Assembly (NCBI RefSeq): GCF_031119625.1
Contig: NZ_JAVHZV010000020.1
Location: 1-64,000, forward strand
Direction: 5' to 3'
DNA from: Pseudomonas sp. G34
GTDB taxonomy: Bacteria; Pseudomonadota; Gammaproteobacteria; Pseudomonadales; Pseudomonadaceae
Length of the DNA stretch: 64,000 nt
In this document: positions 41,503 to 50,188 of the stretch, piece after piece
Layout: every line of letters begins with the position of its first letter
Numbering within the stretch: position 1 is the first letter of the stretch
The notes under the pieces: generated by a model
Seen by the model: the letters and a program-made list of their open reading frames with translations, nothing else
Database searches by the model: none
Told to the model about the DNA's origin: nothing
Position numbers and translations under genes: made by a program

Positions 41503-41832
41503 TTAAATCGGCAACTGGCCCAGCGCCCAGCGCAGCCCGAAGAAGATCAGCAGCCCGCCGCCAATGGTCGCCAGCAGATGGCGGGTCACCACGGCGATGG
41601 CGATGGTTGCCAGGCCGGCCAGCAGATAGGCGTTGTCCCAGCTCAGCGCCCAATTACGGCCGTCGGGCAGCAGCATGGCCGGCACCACGATGGCGGTCAG
41701 CACCGCGGTCGGCACGTAATGCAGGGCCTGGCGCACCGCCTGGGGAAAACGCAGGCCGGGAAAGGCGAACAGGCTGTAGCGGGTGGCGAAGGTGATCGCC
41801 AGCATGCCGAAGATCAGGATCCAGTTGTCCAT
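41503..41832 (-). CDS. azlD: AzlD-family branched-chain amino acid export subunit
   Basis: 109-residue membrane protein with four helices (MDNWILIFGMLAITFATRYSLFAF; VRQALHYVPTAVLTAIVVPAML; YLLAGLATIAIAVVTRHLLATIGGGLLIFFGLRW). Its ATG overlaps the azlC stop by one base (TGATG), the usual coupling for the small partner of AzlC. Together they form a secondary exporter of branched-chain amino acids or analogues. Confidence 0.9.
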   Translation of the reverse strand: MDNWILIFGMLAITFATRYSLFAFPGLRFPQAVRQALHYVPTAVLTAIVVPAMLLPDGRNWALSWDNAYLLAGLATIAIAVVTRHLLATIGGGLLIFFGLRWALGQLPI

Positions 41833-42542
41833 CAGCAGAGCTCCTCCTGCAGCGGCCGTTGATAACGCTCCAGCGCCACGCCGACGACGATGCCGGCAAA
41901 GGCAGCGGCCATCAGCCCGAGCTTGTACGGCAGGTCGTGAAAGATCAGCGCGGTCACGGCCGCCACCAGCGCCGCGGCGATCTGCGGGCGGTTGCGCAGC
42001 ATCGGTACGACGATACCGACGAAGGTGGCGATCATCGCGAAATCCAGCCCCCAGGCAGCGAGGTTCGGCACCGCCTGGCCGAACAGCAGGCCGATCAGCG
42101 TGCAACCGATCCAGTTGCCATACATGGCCAGGCCGGCACCGAGAAAGTACCAGTGCTTGTTGGGCGAATCGTCGCTGCGAGCGTAACGCTGCTGCACCAC
42201 GGCGAAGGCCTCGTCGGTCAGCCAGAACGCCAGCGGCATGCGCCAGCGCTTGGGCAGGTGGCGCACGAAGGGTTGCAGGGTGGCGCTGTACAGCGCATGG
42301 CGCAGGTTGACCACCAGGGTAGTCAGCCAGAGCACCGCCAGGGTGGCGCCACCGGTCAGCAGGCTGACGGCGATGAACTGCGCGGAGCCGGCGAACACCA
42401 GCACCGACATGCCGATGGTCTGCCAGGCGTCGAGCCCGGCGGCGCCGGCCAGGCTGCCGTAGATGATGCCAAACGGCATGGCGCCGAGCAGCATCGGCAA
42501 CATGTCGCGCAGGCCCTGGAAGAATTCTTGGTATCGGGACAT
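41832..42542 (-). CDS. azlC: AzlC-family branched-chain amino acid exporter
   Basis: 236-residue membrane protein: GLRDMLPMLLGAMPFGIIYGSLAGAAGLDAWQTIGMSVLVFAGSAQFIAV, then LRHALYSATLQPFVRHLP and WLTDEAFAVVQQRY, which are AzlC signatures. Translationally coupled to azlD. An AraC-type gene, here internally truncated, lies upstream on the same strand beyond a REP element. Confidence 0.92.
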   Translation of the reverse strand: MSRYQEFFQGLRDMLPMLLGAMPFGIIYGSLAGAAGLDAWQTIGMSVLVFAGSAQFIAVSLLTGGATLAVLWLTTLVVNLRHALYSATLQPFVRHLPKRWRMPLAFWLTDEAFAVVQQRYARSDDSPNKHWYFLGAGLAMYGNWIGCTLIGLLFGQAVPNLAAWGLDFAMIATFVGIVVPMLRNRPQIAAALVAAVTALIFHDLPYKLGLMAAAFAGIVVGVALERYQRPLQEELC

Positions 42543-42882
42543 CGGCTCATCGCTTGACTGAAAAGATCGCGCTGGCGATCAGGAGCGCATCAGGCTAGCC
42601 CACCCTGCCCCGGCTGTCTTGAACAATCTTGCGCAGTTGCGCCGATCAGTGGCCGGTATCGAGCACCGCGATACCAGGCTCCGAGTAACGGTCGGTGTCT
42701 TGCCAGCTAGCCGCCTGTAGTCTTTGCGGACTGGCGTTGTCAGCTTAAAGCAGCGTCTGCGCTTAGCACTTGTGGGAGCGCGCCATGCGCGCGAAAAGTC
42801 GCGGGCATGGCCCGCTCCCACAGGTAGTAGCCAGGGCTGCAACCGCTACTCTGCCCCGGGTATCGCTGCGCTCAACCACAGG
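42543..42882. other. Intergenic region upstream of azlC
   Basis: About 340 bp without a gene. It contains a paired REP element and presumably the azlC promoter; nothing else stands out. Confidence 0.5.
42771..42822. repeat. Paired REP element (REPIN), copy
   Basis: 52-bp inverted repeat beginning TGTGGGAGCGCGCCATGCGC and ending GGGCATGGCCCGCTCCCACA. Confidence 0.8.
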
Positions 42883-43236
42883 CTACGGGCTGCGCTGGCA
42901 GGCCTTGCGGTACTCACCCGGCCCCACGCCATACACCTGCTTGAACTGCCGCGTCAGGTGGCTCTGGTCGGCAAAGCCCAGTTGCAGGGTCACGCTCAGC
43001 GGCGCGCAACCATCACGCAGCAGCGCCCGCGCCTGTTCCAGCCGGCGCTGTTGCAGCCAGGCGTAGGGCGGCAGGCCGCGATGGCGAAAGCGCTGGACGC
43101 CGCCCTCGATCACGGTGAACACGAAACCTTCATGCACATGCGGGGTGAAGCGCTGCTTGATATAGCGCGCCTGCAGCAGCTCAACACCGGCCAGCGCGGG
43201 GCTTTCCCAGAAGCGGATGCGCTCGCCGGCAGGCAT
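42883..43236 (-). pseudogene. AraC-family regulator with a large internal deletion
   Basis: Only 117 codons where about 260-280 are usual. Residues 1-55 are the start of an AraC cupin sensor (RIRFWESPALAGVELLQARYIKQRFTPHVHEGFVFTVIEGG); they pass at RFRHRG directly into the last part of an AraC DNA-binding domain (LPPYAWLQQRRLEQARALL ... LGFADQSHLTRQFKQVYGVGPGEY). The rest of the cupin and the first HTH are missing. The frame is intact, so a short protein may be made, but it should not be a normal regulator. It starts three bases after the GNAT stop. Confidence 0.8.
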
Positions 43237-43239
43237 GGC

Positions 43240-43809
43240 TCACACGCCGAAGCGTGCCTCCAATCCGGCCTTGACCACCGGCCATTCCTGGTCGGTGATG
43301 CTGTACAGCACGGTGTCGTCGAGGCGCCCGTCGGCCAGGCGGCGATGGTTGCGCAGCAGCCCTTCACGGATGGCGCCGAGCTTTTCGATGGCGCGCTGGG
43401 CGCGCAGGTTGCTGGCCGCGGTCTTCAGTTGCACGCGCACCATCTGCCAGTTTTCGAAGGCGTGGCGCAGCATCAGGTACTTGATCATGCTGTTGAGGCC
43501 GGTGCCGTGCTGGGCGGCGTCCAGCCAGGTCCAGCCGATTTCCACGGCTGGCAGGGTCGCCATGAAGTCGGCAAAACGGGTGGTGCCGACCACCTGATCA
43601 CCCAAGCGGATCACGAACGGCAAGGCACGCTCCTCGCGCTGCTCCTGCAGCGCCAGGCGATACCAGTCCAGGCGTTGCGTGCCGCTCATGTAGAGCAGCT
43701 CCTCGCGGTTGGCTTCGGCCAGGCTGACCAGCGCCGGAATATCGCCATCGAGCAACGGCTCGATGCGCAAGGCACCGCGTTGCAGGGTGATCAATTGCGG
43801 CTTGAACAT
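43240..43809 (-). CDS. GNAT-family N-acetyltransferase (RimJ/RimL-like)
   Basis: 189 residues; ATG at 43809 has GGAG eight bases upstream. RimJ/RimL-type pattern: LRIEPLLDGDIPALVSLAEANREELL, EIGWTWLDAAQHGTGLNSMIKYLMLRHAFE (acetyl-CoA binding region) and VRVQLKTAASNLRAQRAIEKLGAIREGLLRNH. Substrate unknown. It precedes the AraC remnant by a TGAgccATG junction, so the two are co-translated, and is divergent from the hybrid kinase gene. Confidence 0.85.
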   Translation of the reverse strand: MFKPQLITLQRGALRIEPLLDGDIPALVSLAEANREELLYMSGTQRLDWYRLALQEQREERALPFVIRLGDQVVGTTRFADFMATLPAVEIGWTWLDAAQHGTGLNSMIKYLMLRHAFENWQMVRVQLKTAASNLRAQRAIEKLGAIREGLLRNHRRLADGRLDDTVLYSITDQEWPVVKAGLEARFGV

Positions 43810-44037
43810 CGTTTTTTCTCCACTCACAACGCAGCCAGGCCGCTCAGTTTCTCATCGAACAAGCGGCCTGTCTGCCTAAAAACCACTGCCTGCAGGGTGC
43901 CCCAGGCTGCCGTCCAGCGCACCTGCGACCTTGGTAGCGCCTGACGCTAGGCCGCTTTGCTGCGACACTATGCAGACGAGCGCAGGCTGCCATCCAATCC
44001 GCTCGCATCATTGCCCTTCTGTTTCCATGGAGTCTGC

Positions 44038-47000
44038 ATGTCGCTGTCCAGTTGGCTTATCGCTGCAGTCGCCCTGCTCTACATGGCCGTGCTGTTCGCC
44101 ATCGCCTTCTACGGTGACCGTCGCCGCAAACCACTGCCGCCCAGGGTCCGCGCCTGGGTCTACTCGCTGTCCCTGGCGGTGTACTGCACCAGCTGGACCT
44201 TCTTTGGCGCCGTCGGCCAGGCCGCCGAGCAGCTGTGGTCGTTCCTGCCCATCTACCTGGGGCCGATGCTGCTGCTGCTCTTCGCCCCCTGGGTGATAGA
44301 GAAGATGATGCTGATCAGCAAGCAGGAAAACATCACCTCGATTGCCGACTTCATCGCCGCGCGCTATGGCAAATCGCAGTCGTTGGCCATCGTCGTGGCG
44401 CTGATCTGCCTGGTCGGCGTGCTGCCCTACATCGCCCTGCAGCTCAAGGGCATCGTGCTTGGCGTCAACCTGCTGATCGGCTCGGAAACCGACCCCGCCG
44501 GCACCCGCGCCCAGGACACCGCGCTGATCGTCTCGGTGATCCTGGCGCTGTTCACCATCCTGTTCGGCACCCGCAACCTGGACGTGACCGAGCACCACCG
44601 CGGCATGGTGCTGGCCATCGCCTTCGAGTCGCTGGTCAAGCTGCTGGCCTTCATTGCCGTGGGCGCCTTCGTCACCTACGGGCTGTACAACGGCTTCGGC
44701 GATCTGTTCAGACAGGCGCAACGCAGCGCCGAGCTGGAGGCCTACTGGGCCGAGGCGGTGAACTGGCCGGCGATGCTGGTGCAGACCGGCATGGCGATGA
44801 TCGCCATCGTCTGCCTGCCGCGGCAGTTCCACGTCACCGTGGTGGAGAACACCGACCCGCGCGACCTGCGCCTGGCGCGCTGGGTGTTCCCGCTGTACCT
44901 GCTGCTGGCCGCGCTGTTCGTGATCCCCATCGCCCTGGCCGGGCAGATGCTGCTGCCCGGCGGGGTGAGCCCGGACTCCTTCGTGATCAGCCTGCCGCTC
45001 GCCGAAGCCCACCCGGCGCTGGCCTTGCTGGCCTTTATCGGCGGCGCCTCGGCGGCCACCGGCATGGTGATCGTCGCCTCGGTGGCGCTGTCGACGATGA
45101 TTTCCAACGACATGCTGCTGCCCTGGCTGCTGCACCGCAAAAGCACCGAGCGGCCGTTCGAGGCGTTCCGCCACTGGATGCTCACCGCGCGGCGGGTGAG
45201 CATCGTGCTGATCCTGCTGCTGGCCTACGTGTGCTACCGGCTGCTCGGCACCAACGCCAGCCTGGCGACCATCGGGCAGATCTCCTTCGCCGCCATCGGC
45301 CAACTGGCGCCGGCGATGTTCGGCGCCCTGGTGTGGAAGCAGGCCAACCGCCGCGGCGTGTTCGCCGGGCTGATCACCGGCGCTGCCTTGTGGATCTACA
45401 CCCTGGTGCTGCCGGTGCTGGCCCGTGGCCTGGGCTGGCCGCTGGATATCTTTCCCGGGCTGCGCACCCTGCTGTATGCGCCGATCGGCTTCGAAGTGGA
45501 CGCCCTGACCCGCGGCGTGGTGCTGTCGCTGGCCGGCAACCTGACGCTGTTCGCCTGGGTGTCGTTCTTCTCGCGCACCCGGGTGTCCGAACACTGGCAG
45601 GCCGGGCGCTTCGTCAACCACGACTTTGGCAGCAAGCACGGCGGCCGCGGCGCCCTGGCGGTGCAGGTCAACGACCTGTTGCTGCTCGCCGGCCGCTTCG
45701 TCGGCGAGGAACGCGCGCTGGACAGCTTCAGCCACTTCGCCCGTCGCCAGGGCAAGGCCTTCAACTCGGCGCAACCGGCCAACAGTGAATGGATCGCCCA
45801 CACCGAGCGGCTGCTCGCCGGCGTGCTCGGCGCCTCGTCGACCCGTGCGGTGGTCAAGGCCGCCATCGAAGGCCGCGACATGCAGGTCGAGGACGTGGTG
45901 CGCATCGTCGATGAAGCCAGCGAGCTGCTGCAGTTCAACCGCGCACTGCTGCAGGGCGCCATCGAGAACATCAGCCAGGGCATCAGCGTGGTCGACCAGT
46001 CGCTGCGCCTGGTGGCCTGGAACCAGCGCTATCTGGACATCTTCGAGTATCCCGAGGGGCTGATCTGCGTCGGCCGGCCGATCGCCGAGATCATTCGCTT
46101 CAATGCCGAGCGCGGCATGCTTGGCAGCAGCGATGTCGAGGAAAGCGTCGCCAAGCGCCTGTACTGGATGCGCCAGGGCACCGCCCACAGCTACGAGCGG
46201 GTGTTCCCCAACGGCCGGGTCATCGAGCTGATCGGCAACCCCATGCCCGGCGGCGGCTTCGTCATGAGCTTCACCGACATCACCGAATTCCGCGAGGCCG
46301 AGCGTGCCCTCAAGGCCGCCAACGAAGGCCTCGAGCAGCGGGTTGCCGAACGCACCCATGAGCTGTCGCAACTGAACCAGGCGCTGATCACCGCCACCGG
46401 GGTGGCCGAAGCGGCCAACGCCTCGAAGACCCGCTTCCTCGCCGCGGTCAGCCATGACCTGATGCAGCCGCTCAACGCCGCCCGGCTGTTCTCCGCCGCC
46501 CTCTCCCACCAGGAAGAGGCGCTGCCCAGGGAAGCCCAGGAGCTGGTACGCCATCTGGACAGCTCCCTGCGCTCGGCCGAAGACCTGATCAGCGACCTGC
46601 TGGACATCTCGCGCCTGGAAAACGGCCGCATCACCCCGGATCGCACCGCCTTCGCGCTGAACAGCCTGTTCGACACCCTGGGCGCCGAATTCAAGGTGCT
46701 GGCCGCCGAACATGGCGTCGACTTCCATATGCAGGGCAGCAAGCTGCGCGTGGACAGCGACAGCAAGCTGCTGCGCCGCGTGCTGCAGAACTTCCTGACC
46801 AACGCCTTCCGCTACGCCAAGGGCCGGGTGCTGCTCGGCGTGCGCCGCCAGGGCGGGCAGCTGCGCCTGGAGGTCTGGGACCGCGGGCCGGGTATTCCCG
46901 AAGACAAGCGGCAGACCATCTTCGAGGAATTCAAACGCCTGGACAGCCACCAGACCCGCGCCGAAAAAGGCCTGGGCCTCGGCCTGGCGATCGCCGACGG

Positions 47001-47514
47001 GCTGTGCCGGGTGCTCGGCCACAGCCTGCAAGTGCGCTCCTGGCCGGGCAAGGGCAGCGTGTTCAGCGTCACCGTGCCGATCGCCCGCAGCCAGGCCCCG
47101 GTAGCCGAGCGGGCGCGCCCCGCGGGCAACGGCCAACTGCTCACCGGCACCCAGGTGCTGTGCATCGACAACGAGGAAAGCATCCTCACCGGCATGTACA
47201 GCCTGCTCACTCGCTGGGGCTGCCAGGTGTGGTCGGCGCGCACCCGCGCCGAATGCGAGCAACTGCTCGACGAGGACGTGCGCCCGCACCTGGCGCTGGT
47301 CGACTACCACCTCGACGAAGGCGATACCGGCACCGAGCTGATGGCCTGGCTGCGCACCCGCCTGGGCGAGCCGGTACCGGGCGTGGTGATCAGCGCCGAC
47401 GGCCGCCCCGAACTGATCGCCCAGGTGCACGCCGCCGGCCTGGATTTCCTGCCCAAACCGGTCAAGCCGGCGGCGCTGCGGGCATTGATCAGCCGGCATC
47501 TGCCACGGCAGTAA
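44038..47514 (+). CDS. mxtR: SSS-domain hybrid sensor histidine kinase (MxtR/CrbS type)
   Basis: 1158 residues from ATG 44038 (GGAG five bases upstream). Residues about 1-500 form a 12-13-helix sodium:solute symporter domain (LYMAVLFAIAFYGDRRRK; ENITSIADFIAARYGKSQSL). Then come a linker, PAS domain (about 640-755), coiled coil (REAERALKAANEGLEQRVAERTHELSQLNQAL), HisKA with His806 in AAVSHDLMQPLN, HATPase (DRGPGIPEDKR near 948; GLGLGLAIADGL) and a receiver domain with Asp1089 in LVDYHLDEGDTG. The layout matches CrbS/MxtR, which with the LuxR-type CrbR/ErdR controls acetate use; CbrA lacks the receiver. No cognate regulator is adjacent. Confidence 0.85.
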   Translation: MSLSSWLIAAVALLYMAVLFAIAFYGDRRRKPLPPRVRAWVYSLSLAVYCTSWTFFGAVGQAAEQLWSFLPIYLGPMLLLLFAPWVIEKMMLISKQENITSIADFIAARYGKSQSLAIVVALICLVGVLPYIALQLKGIVLGVNLLIGSETDPAGTRAQDTALIVSVILALFTILFGTRNLDVTEHHRGMVLAIAFESLVKLLAFIAVGAFVTYGLYNGFGDLFRQAQRSAELEAYWAEAVNWPAMLVQTGMAMIAIVCLPRQFHVTVVENTDPRDLRLARWVFPLYLLLAALFVIPIALAGQMLLPGGVSPDSFVISLPLAEAHPALALLAFIGGASAATGMVIVASVALSTMISNDMLLPWLLHRKSTERPFEAFRHWMLTARRVSIVLILLLAYVCYRLLGTNASLATIGQISFAAIGQLAPAMFGALVWKQANRRGVFAGLITGAALWIYTLVLPVLARGLGWPLDIFPGLRTLLYAPIGFEVDALTRGVVLSLAGNLTLFAWVSFFSRTRVSEHWQAGRFVNHDFGSKHGGRGALAVQVNDLLLLAGRFVGEERALDSFSHFARRQGKAFNSAQPANSEWIAHTERLLAGVLGASSTRAVVKAAIEGRDMQVEDVVRIVDEASELLQFNRALLQGAIENISQGISVVDQSLRLVAWNQRYLDIFEYPEGLICVGRPIAEIIRFNAERGMLGSSDVEESVAKRLYWMRQGTAHSYERVFPNGRVIELIGNPMPGGGFVMSFTDITEFREAERALKAANEGLEQRVAERTHELSQLNQALITATGVAEAANASKTRFLAAVSHDLMQPLNAARLFSAALSHQEEALPREAQELVRHLDSSLRSAEDLISDLLDISRLENGRITPDRTAFALNSLFDTLGAEFKVLAAEHGVDFHMQGSKLRVDSDSKLLRRVLQNFLTNAFRYAKGRVLLGVRRQGGQLRLEVWDRGPGIPEDKRQTIFEEFKRLDSHQTRAEKGLGLGLAIADGLCRVLGHSLQVRSWPGKGSVFSVTVPIARSQAPVAERARPAGNGQLLTGTQVLCIDNEESILTGMYSLLTRWGCQVWSARTRAECEQLLDEDVRPHLALVDYHLDEGDTGTELMAWLRTRLGEPVPGVVISADGRPELIAQVHAAGLDFLPKPVKPAALRALISRHLPRQ

Positions 47515-47539
47515 GGCGGCCGGAAAGCGGTACACCATC

Positions 47540-47606
47540 TGTGGGAACGGGCGGGGACGCCTAGTTCATGCCCGTGATTCTTTAGCGGGCATGGCCCGCT
47601 CCCACA
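47540..47606. repeat. Paired REP element (REPIN), longer copy
   Basis: 67-bp inverted pair beginning TGTGGGAACGGGC and ending CATGGCCCGCTCCCACA, with a longer central spacer than the other copies. Confidence 0.7.
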
Positions 47607-47625
47607 AAGCTCTTCGGCCGTAGTC

Positions 47626-47701
47626 GTAGGGTGGACGACGCTTCATCCGTCCACCGCTCTGCGATCGCAATGGTGGATGAAAAGAGCGTCATCCACCCTA
47701 T
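47626..47701. repeat. Paired GTAGGGTGGA-type inverted repeat
   Basis: First half 47626-47655 is identical to the reverse complement of 37745-37774. The second half (47672-47701) is the inverse form, GGTGGATGAAAAGAGCGTC followed by ATCCACCCTAT. Confidence 0.7.
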
Positions 47702-47865
47702 ATAGAGAACGGCCGCTCCCGCCACATTGCTGCCATCGCCTCTCGTTTGACATATGGCTGGCCCGGTCGTGAACGAATTGCACATCGCTACGACGCGCGC
47801 CACTGTTGCAAAACCCCGCATTACCTGCGAAAAACGCGCCCCTCTGCACTCTCGGAACCATGGCA

Positions 47866-48204
47866 ATGAGCGACGAATTACGTATCGAGGACATCCAGCT
47901 TGGCGATGGCAAGGCGGTGGTCAAGGGCGCGCTGATCACCACCCAGTACCGCGGCTGGCTGGAAAACGGCAGCGAGTTCGACTCGTCCTATTCGCGCGGC
48001 AAGCCATTCCAGTGCGTGATCGGCACCGGGCGGGTCATCAAGGGCTGGGATCAGGGCCTGATGGGCATGCGGGTCGGCGGCAAGCGCCGGCTGTTCGTGC
48101 CCGCGCACCTGGCCTATGGCGAGCGTTCGCTGGGCGCGATCACGCCCCACTCGAACCTGAGCTTCGAAATCGAGCTGCTGGAAGTGCTGACGCGCGACGA
48201 CTGA
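47866..48204 (+). CDS. FKBP-type peptidyl-prolyl cis-trans isomerase
   Basis: 112-residue FKBP domain: VVKGALITTQYRGWLENGSEFDSSYSRGKPFQCVIGTGRVIKGWDQGLMGMRVGGKRRLFVPAHLAYGERS, containing the active-site aromatic residues and the FKBP VIKGWDQGL and VPAHLAYG motifs. No signal peptide, so cytosolic. ATG at 47866 is chosen over 47860 because the CGGA element is nine bases upstream of the former. Converges with rmuC nine bases downstream. Confidence 0.92.
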   Translation: MSDELRIEDIQLGDGKAVVKGALITTQYRGWLENGSEFDSSYSRGKPFQCVIGTGRVIKGWDQGLMGMRVGGKRRLFVPAHLAYGERSLGAITPHSNLSFEIELLEVLTRDD

Positions 48205-48213
48205 GCCGCGGTC

Positions 48214-49701
48214 TCAGTCATCCAGCGGCTCATCCAGCGGCAGCCCGGCGGCTCGCTCGAGCAGTTCCGGCGGCAGGCTCTTGCTGGCCCGGGCGCCGAG
48301 CAGCTTGAGGTTTTCGGCGCGGCTGATCAGGTTGCCGCGGCCCTCGACCAGCTTGTTGCGCGCGCCGGCATAGGCCTTGTCGAGCTGCTGCAGGCGCATG
48401 CCGACTTCGTCCAGATCCTGGATGAAGGCCACGAACTTGTCGTACAGCGCCCCGGCCCGCTCGGCGATTTCCCGGGCGTTCTGGCTTTGCCGCTCCTGGC
48501 GCCAGAGGCTGTCGATCACCCGCAGGGTGGCCAGCAGCGTGGTCGGGCTGACGATCACGATATGCTGGTCGAAAGCCTCCTGAAACAGCCCCGGGTCGGC
48601 CTGCAAGGCCGCTGCGAAGGCGGCCTCTATCGGTACGAAGAGCAGCACGAAATCCAGGCTGTGCAGCCCGTCCAGGTGCTGGTAATCCTTGAGCGACAGG
48701 CCCTTGAGGTGGCTGCGCAGGGACAGTACGTGCTGCTTGAGGGCCAGCTGCCGCGTCGCCTCATCGCTGGCCGACACGTGCTGTTGATAGGCGGTGAGGC
48801 TGACCTTGGCATCGACCACCACCTGTTTGTCGCCCGGCAGCTGGATCAGCACGTCCGGCTGGAAGCGCTCGCCCTCGGCACTCTTCAGGCTGACCTGGGT
48901 ATGGTACTCGCGGCCCTTCTGCAGGCCGGCATGCTCGAGCACCCGTTCGAGCACCAGCTCGCCCCAGTTGCCCTGGGTCTTCTGGCCCTTGAGCGCCTGG
49001 GTGAGGTTCATCGCTTCCTCGCTCAGGCGCTGGTTGAGGCCCTGCAAACGCTCCAGCTCCTTGCTCAGGGAAAAGCGCTCGCGGGCTTCCTGCTGGTAGC
49101 TTTCCTCAACGCGCTTCTCGAAGGACTGGATGCGCTCCTTGAGCGGGTCGAGCAACTGGCCGAGGCGCTGCTGGCTGGTTTCCGAGAAACGCTGCTCGCG
49201 CTCGTCGAAGATCTTGCCGGCCAGCTCGGCGAACTGCGCACGCAGGGCATCGCGGGCGCCCTGCAGATCTTCGAGGCGCTGCTGATGGTTTTCCTGCTGC
49301 TCATGCAGCTCGGCGGCCAGCCCGGCGCGCTCGCTATCCAGGCGGCGCAGTTCGGCTTCCTGGCGCTCGCGCAGCGCCTGGGCCCCCTCGAGCTGCTCGC
49401 GGGCCAGTTGCAGGTCGTTCTGCAGCAGGTGGGTTTCACGGCGCAGGGCCGCCAGCTCGGCCTGTTGATCGGCCTTGATCTCGAGAATCTCGGCGAGCTC
49501 GTCGCGGCAGTTGTCCAGCTGTGCACTGAGGCCGGCCTGGGCCAGCTGCGCCGCATTCATGCGCTCCTGGGCGAGGCCCGATTGCAAGCGCATCTCCTCG
49601 GCCTGCCGCGACGCGGCGGCCATGCGTAGCCATAAAGGAACGGCGACCAGCAGCGCACCGGCCAGAAAAGCCGGCAACAGGGTCAGGAGATCGAAAGGCA
49701 T
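48214..49701 (-). CDS. rmuC: DNA recombination protein RmuC
   Basis: 495 residues: an N-terminal membrane helix (DLLTLLPAFLAGALLVAVPLWL), a long coiled coil (about 30-190) and the RmuC nuclease-like domain (KGQKTQGNWGELVLERVLEHAGLQKGREY, QLPGDKQVVVDAKVSLTAY, LLFVPIEAAFAAAL, VSPTTLLATLRVI). RmuC limits inversions at short repeats. ATG 49701 gives the usual length. The next gene upstream, a Sel1 protein, is 43 bp away on the same strand. Confidence 0.93.
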   Translation of the reverse strand: MPFDLLTLLPAFLAGALLVAVPLWLRMAAASRQAEEMRLQSGLAQERMNAAQLAQAGLSAQLDNCRDELAEILEIKADQQAELAALRRETHLLQNDLQLAREQLEGAQALRERQEAELRRLDSERAGLAAELHEQQENHQQRLEDLQGARDALRAQFAELAGKIFDEREQRFSETSQQRLGQLLDPLKERIQSFEKRVEESYQQEARERFSLSKELERLQGLNQRLSEEAMNLTQALKGQKTQGNWGELVLERVLEHAGLQKGREYHTQVSLKSAEGERFQPDVLIQLPGDKQVVVDAKVSLTAYQQHVSASDEATRQLALKQHVLSLRSHLKGLSLKDYQHLDGLHSLDFVLLFVPIEAAFAAALQADPGLFQEAFDQHIVIVSPTTLLATLRVIDSLWRQERQSQNAREIAERAGALYDKFVAFIQDLDEVGMRLQQLDKAYAGARNKLVEGRGNLISRAENLKLLGARASKSLPPELLERAAGLPLDEPLDD

Positions 49702-49744
49702 AAAGGCATCCAGGCAAGACTGCCGGGCAGTATAACCGCGCGGG

Positions 49745-50188
49745 TTAAAGCCGCTCCAACAACACGCGGGCCTCTTCCTGCCCCTGCAGCGCGGCCAGCT
49801 CCAGCCAGTGCCTGGCCTGCCCGGCCTCGAGGGTACGGGGCTGGCAATACAGACGCCCCAGCTCCAGTTGCGCATGGCTGTCGCCGGCACGCGCCGCCTG
49901 GCGCAGCAGCTCCAGGCCGATGCGCCGGTCACGGGTATTGCCGCAGTCACGGCAGAGCATCTGCCCCAGGCGGCTCTGCGCCTGAACCACACCCTGGCGT
50001 GCCGGCTGCTTGAGCAGACGGCCGGCGATGCGTTTGACGCTGGGCGCCTGGCCCAGGCGCGGGCTATCGAGCAGCCAGGTGGCCACACGAACGGGAACCT
50101 GGGCACGTACGGGAAGGCTATCGAGTTGGCAGCGGGGTAAAACGCGAGGCATAGGGGATAAAGCGGGGCTTCGGAACAGGCGCGCCAC
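49745..50188 (-). CDS. Sel1-repeat protein
   Basis: About 147 residues from a GTG at 50188, or 135 from ATG 50152; neither has a strong ribosome-binding site. Two to three Sel1/TPR-like repeats are visible in the C-terminal half (ARQGVVQAQSRLGQMLC, ELLRQAARAGDSHAQLELGRLYCQ, RHWLELAALQGQEEARVLLERL). The N-terminus is basic (ARLFRSPALSPMPRVLPR). Sel1 proteins act as scaffolds; partner unknown. Probably co-transcribed with rmuC. Confidence 0.7.
   Translation of the reverse strand: MARLFRSPALSPMPRVLPRCQLDSLPVRAQVPVRVATWLLDSPRLGQAPSVKRIAGRLLKQPARQGVVQAQSRLGQMLCRDCGNTRDRRIGLELLRQAARAGDSHAQLELGRLYCQPRTLEAGQARHWLELAALQGQEEARVLLERL

Larger units (their letters stand above)
47515..47865. other. Repeat-filled intergenic region before the FKBP gene
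   Basis: About 350 bp without a gene: a paired REP element followed immediately by a paired GTAGGGTGGA-type element, then about 160 bp that should hold the isomerase promoter. Confidence 0.6.

Noticed and set aside
44008..47538. A 1176-codon minus-strand open frame opposite the hybrid kinase
   Set aside because: Same effect of GC-rich codon bias; the plus strand encodes a complete multi-domain kinase.
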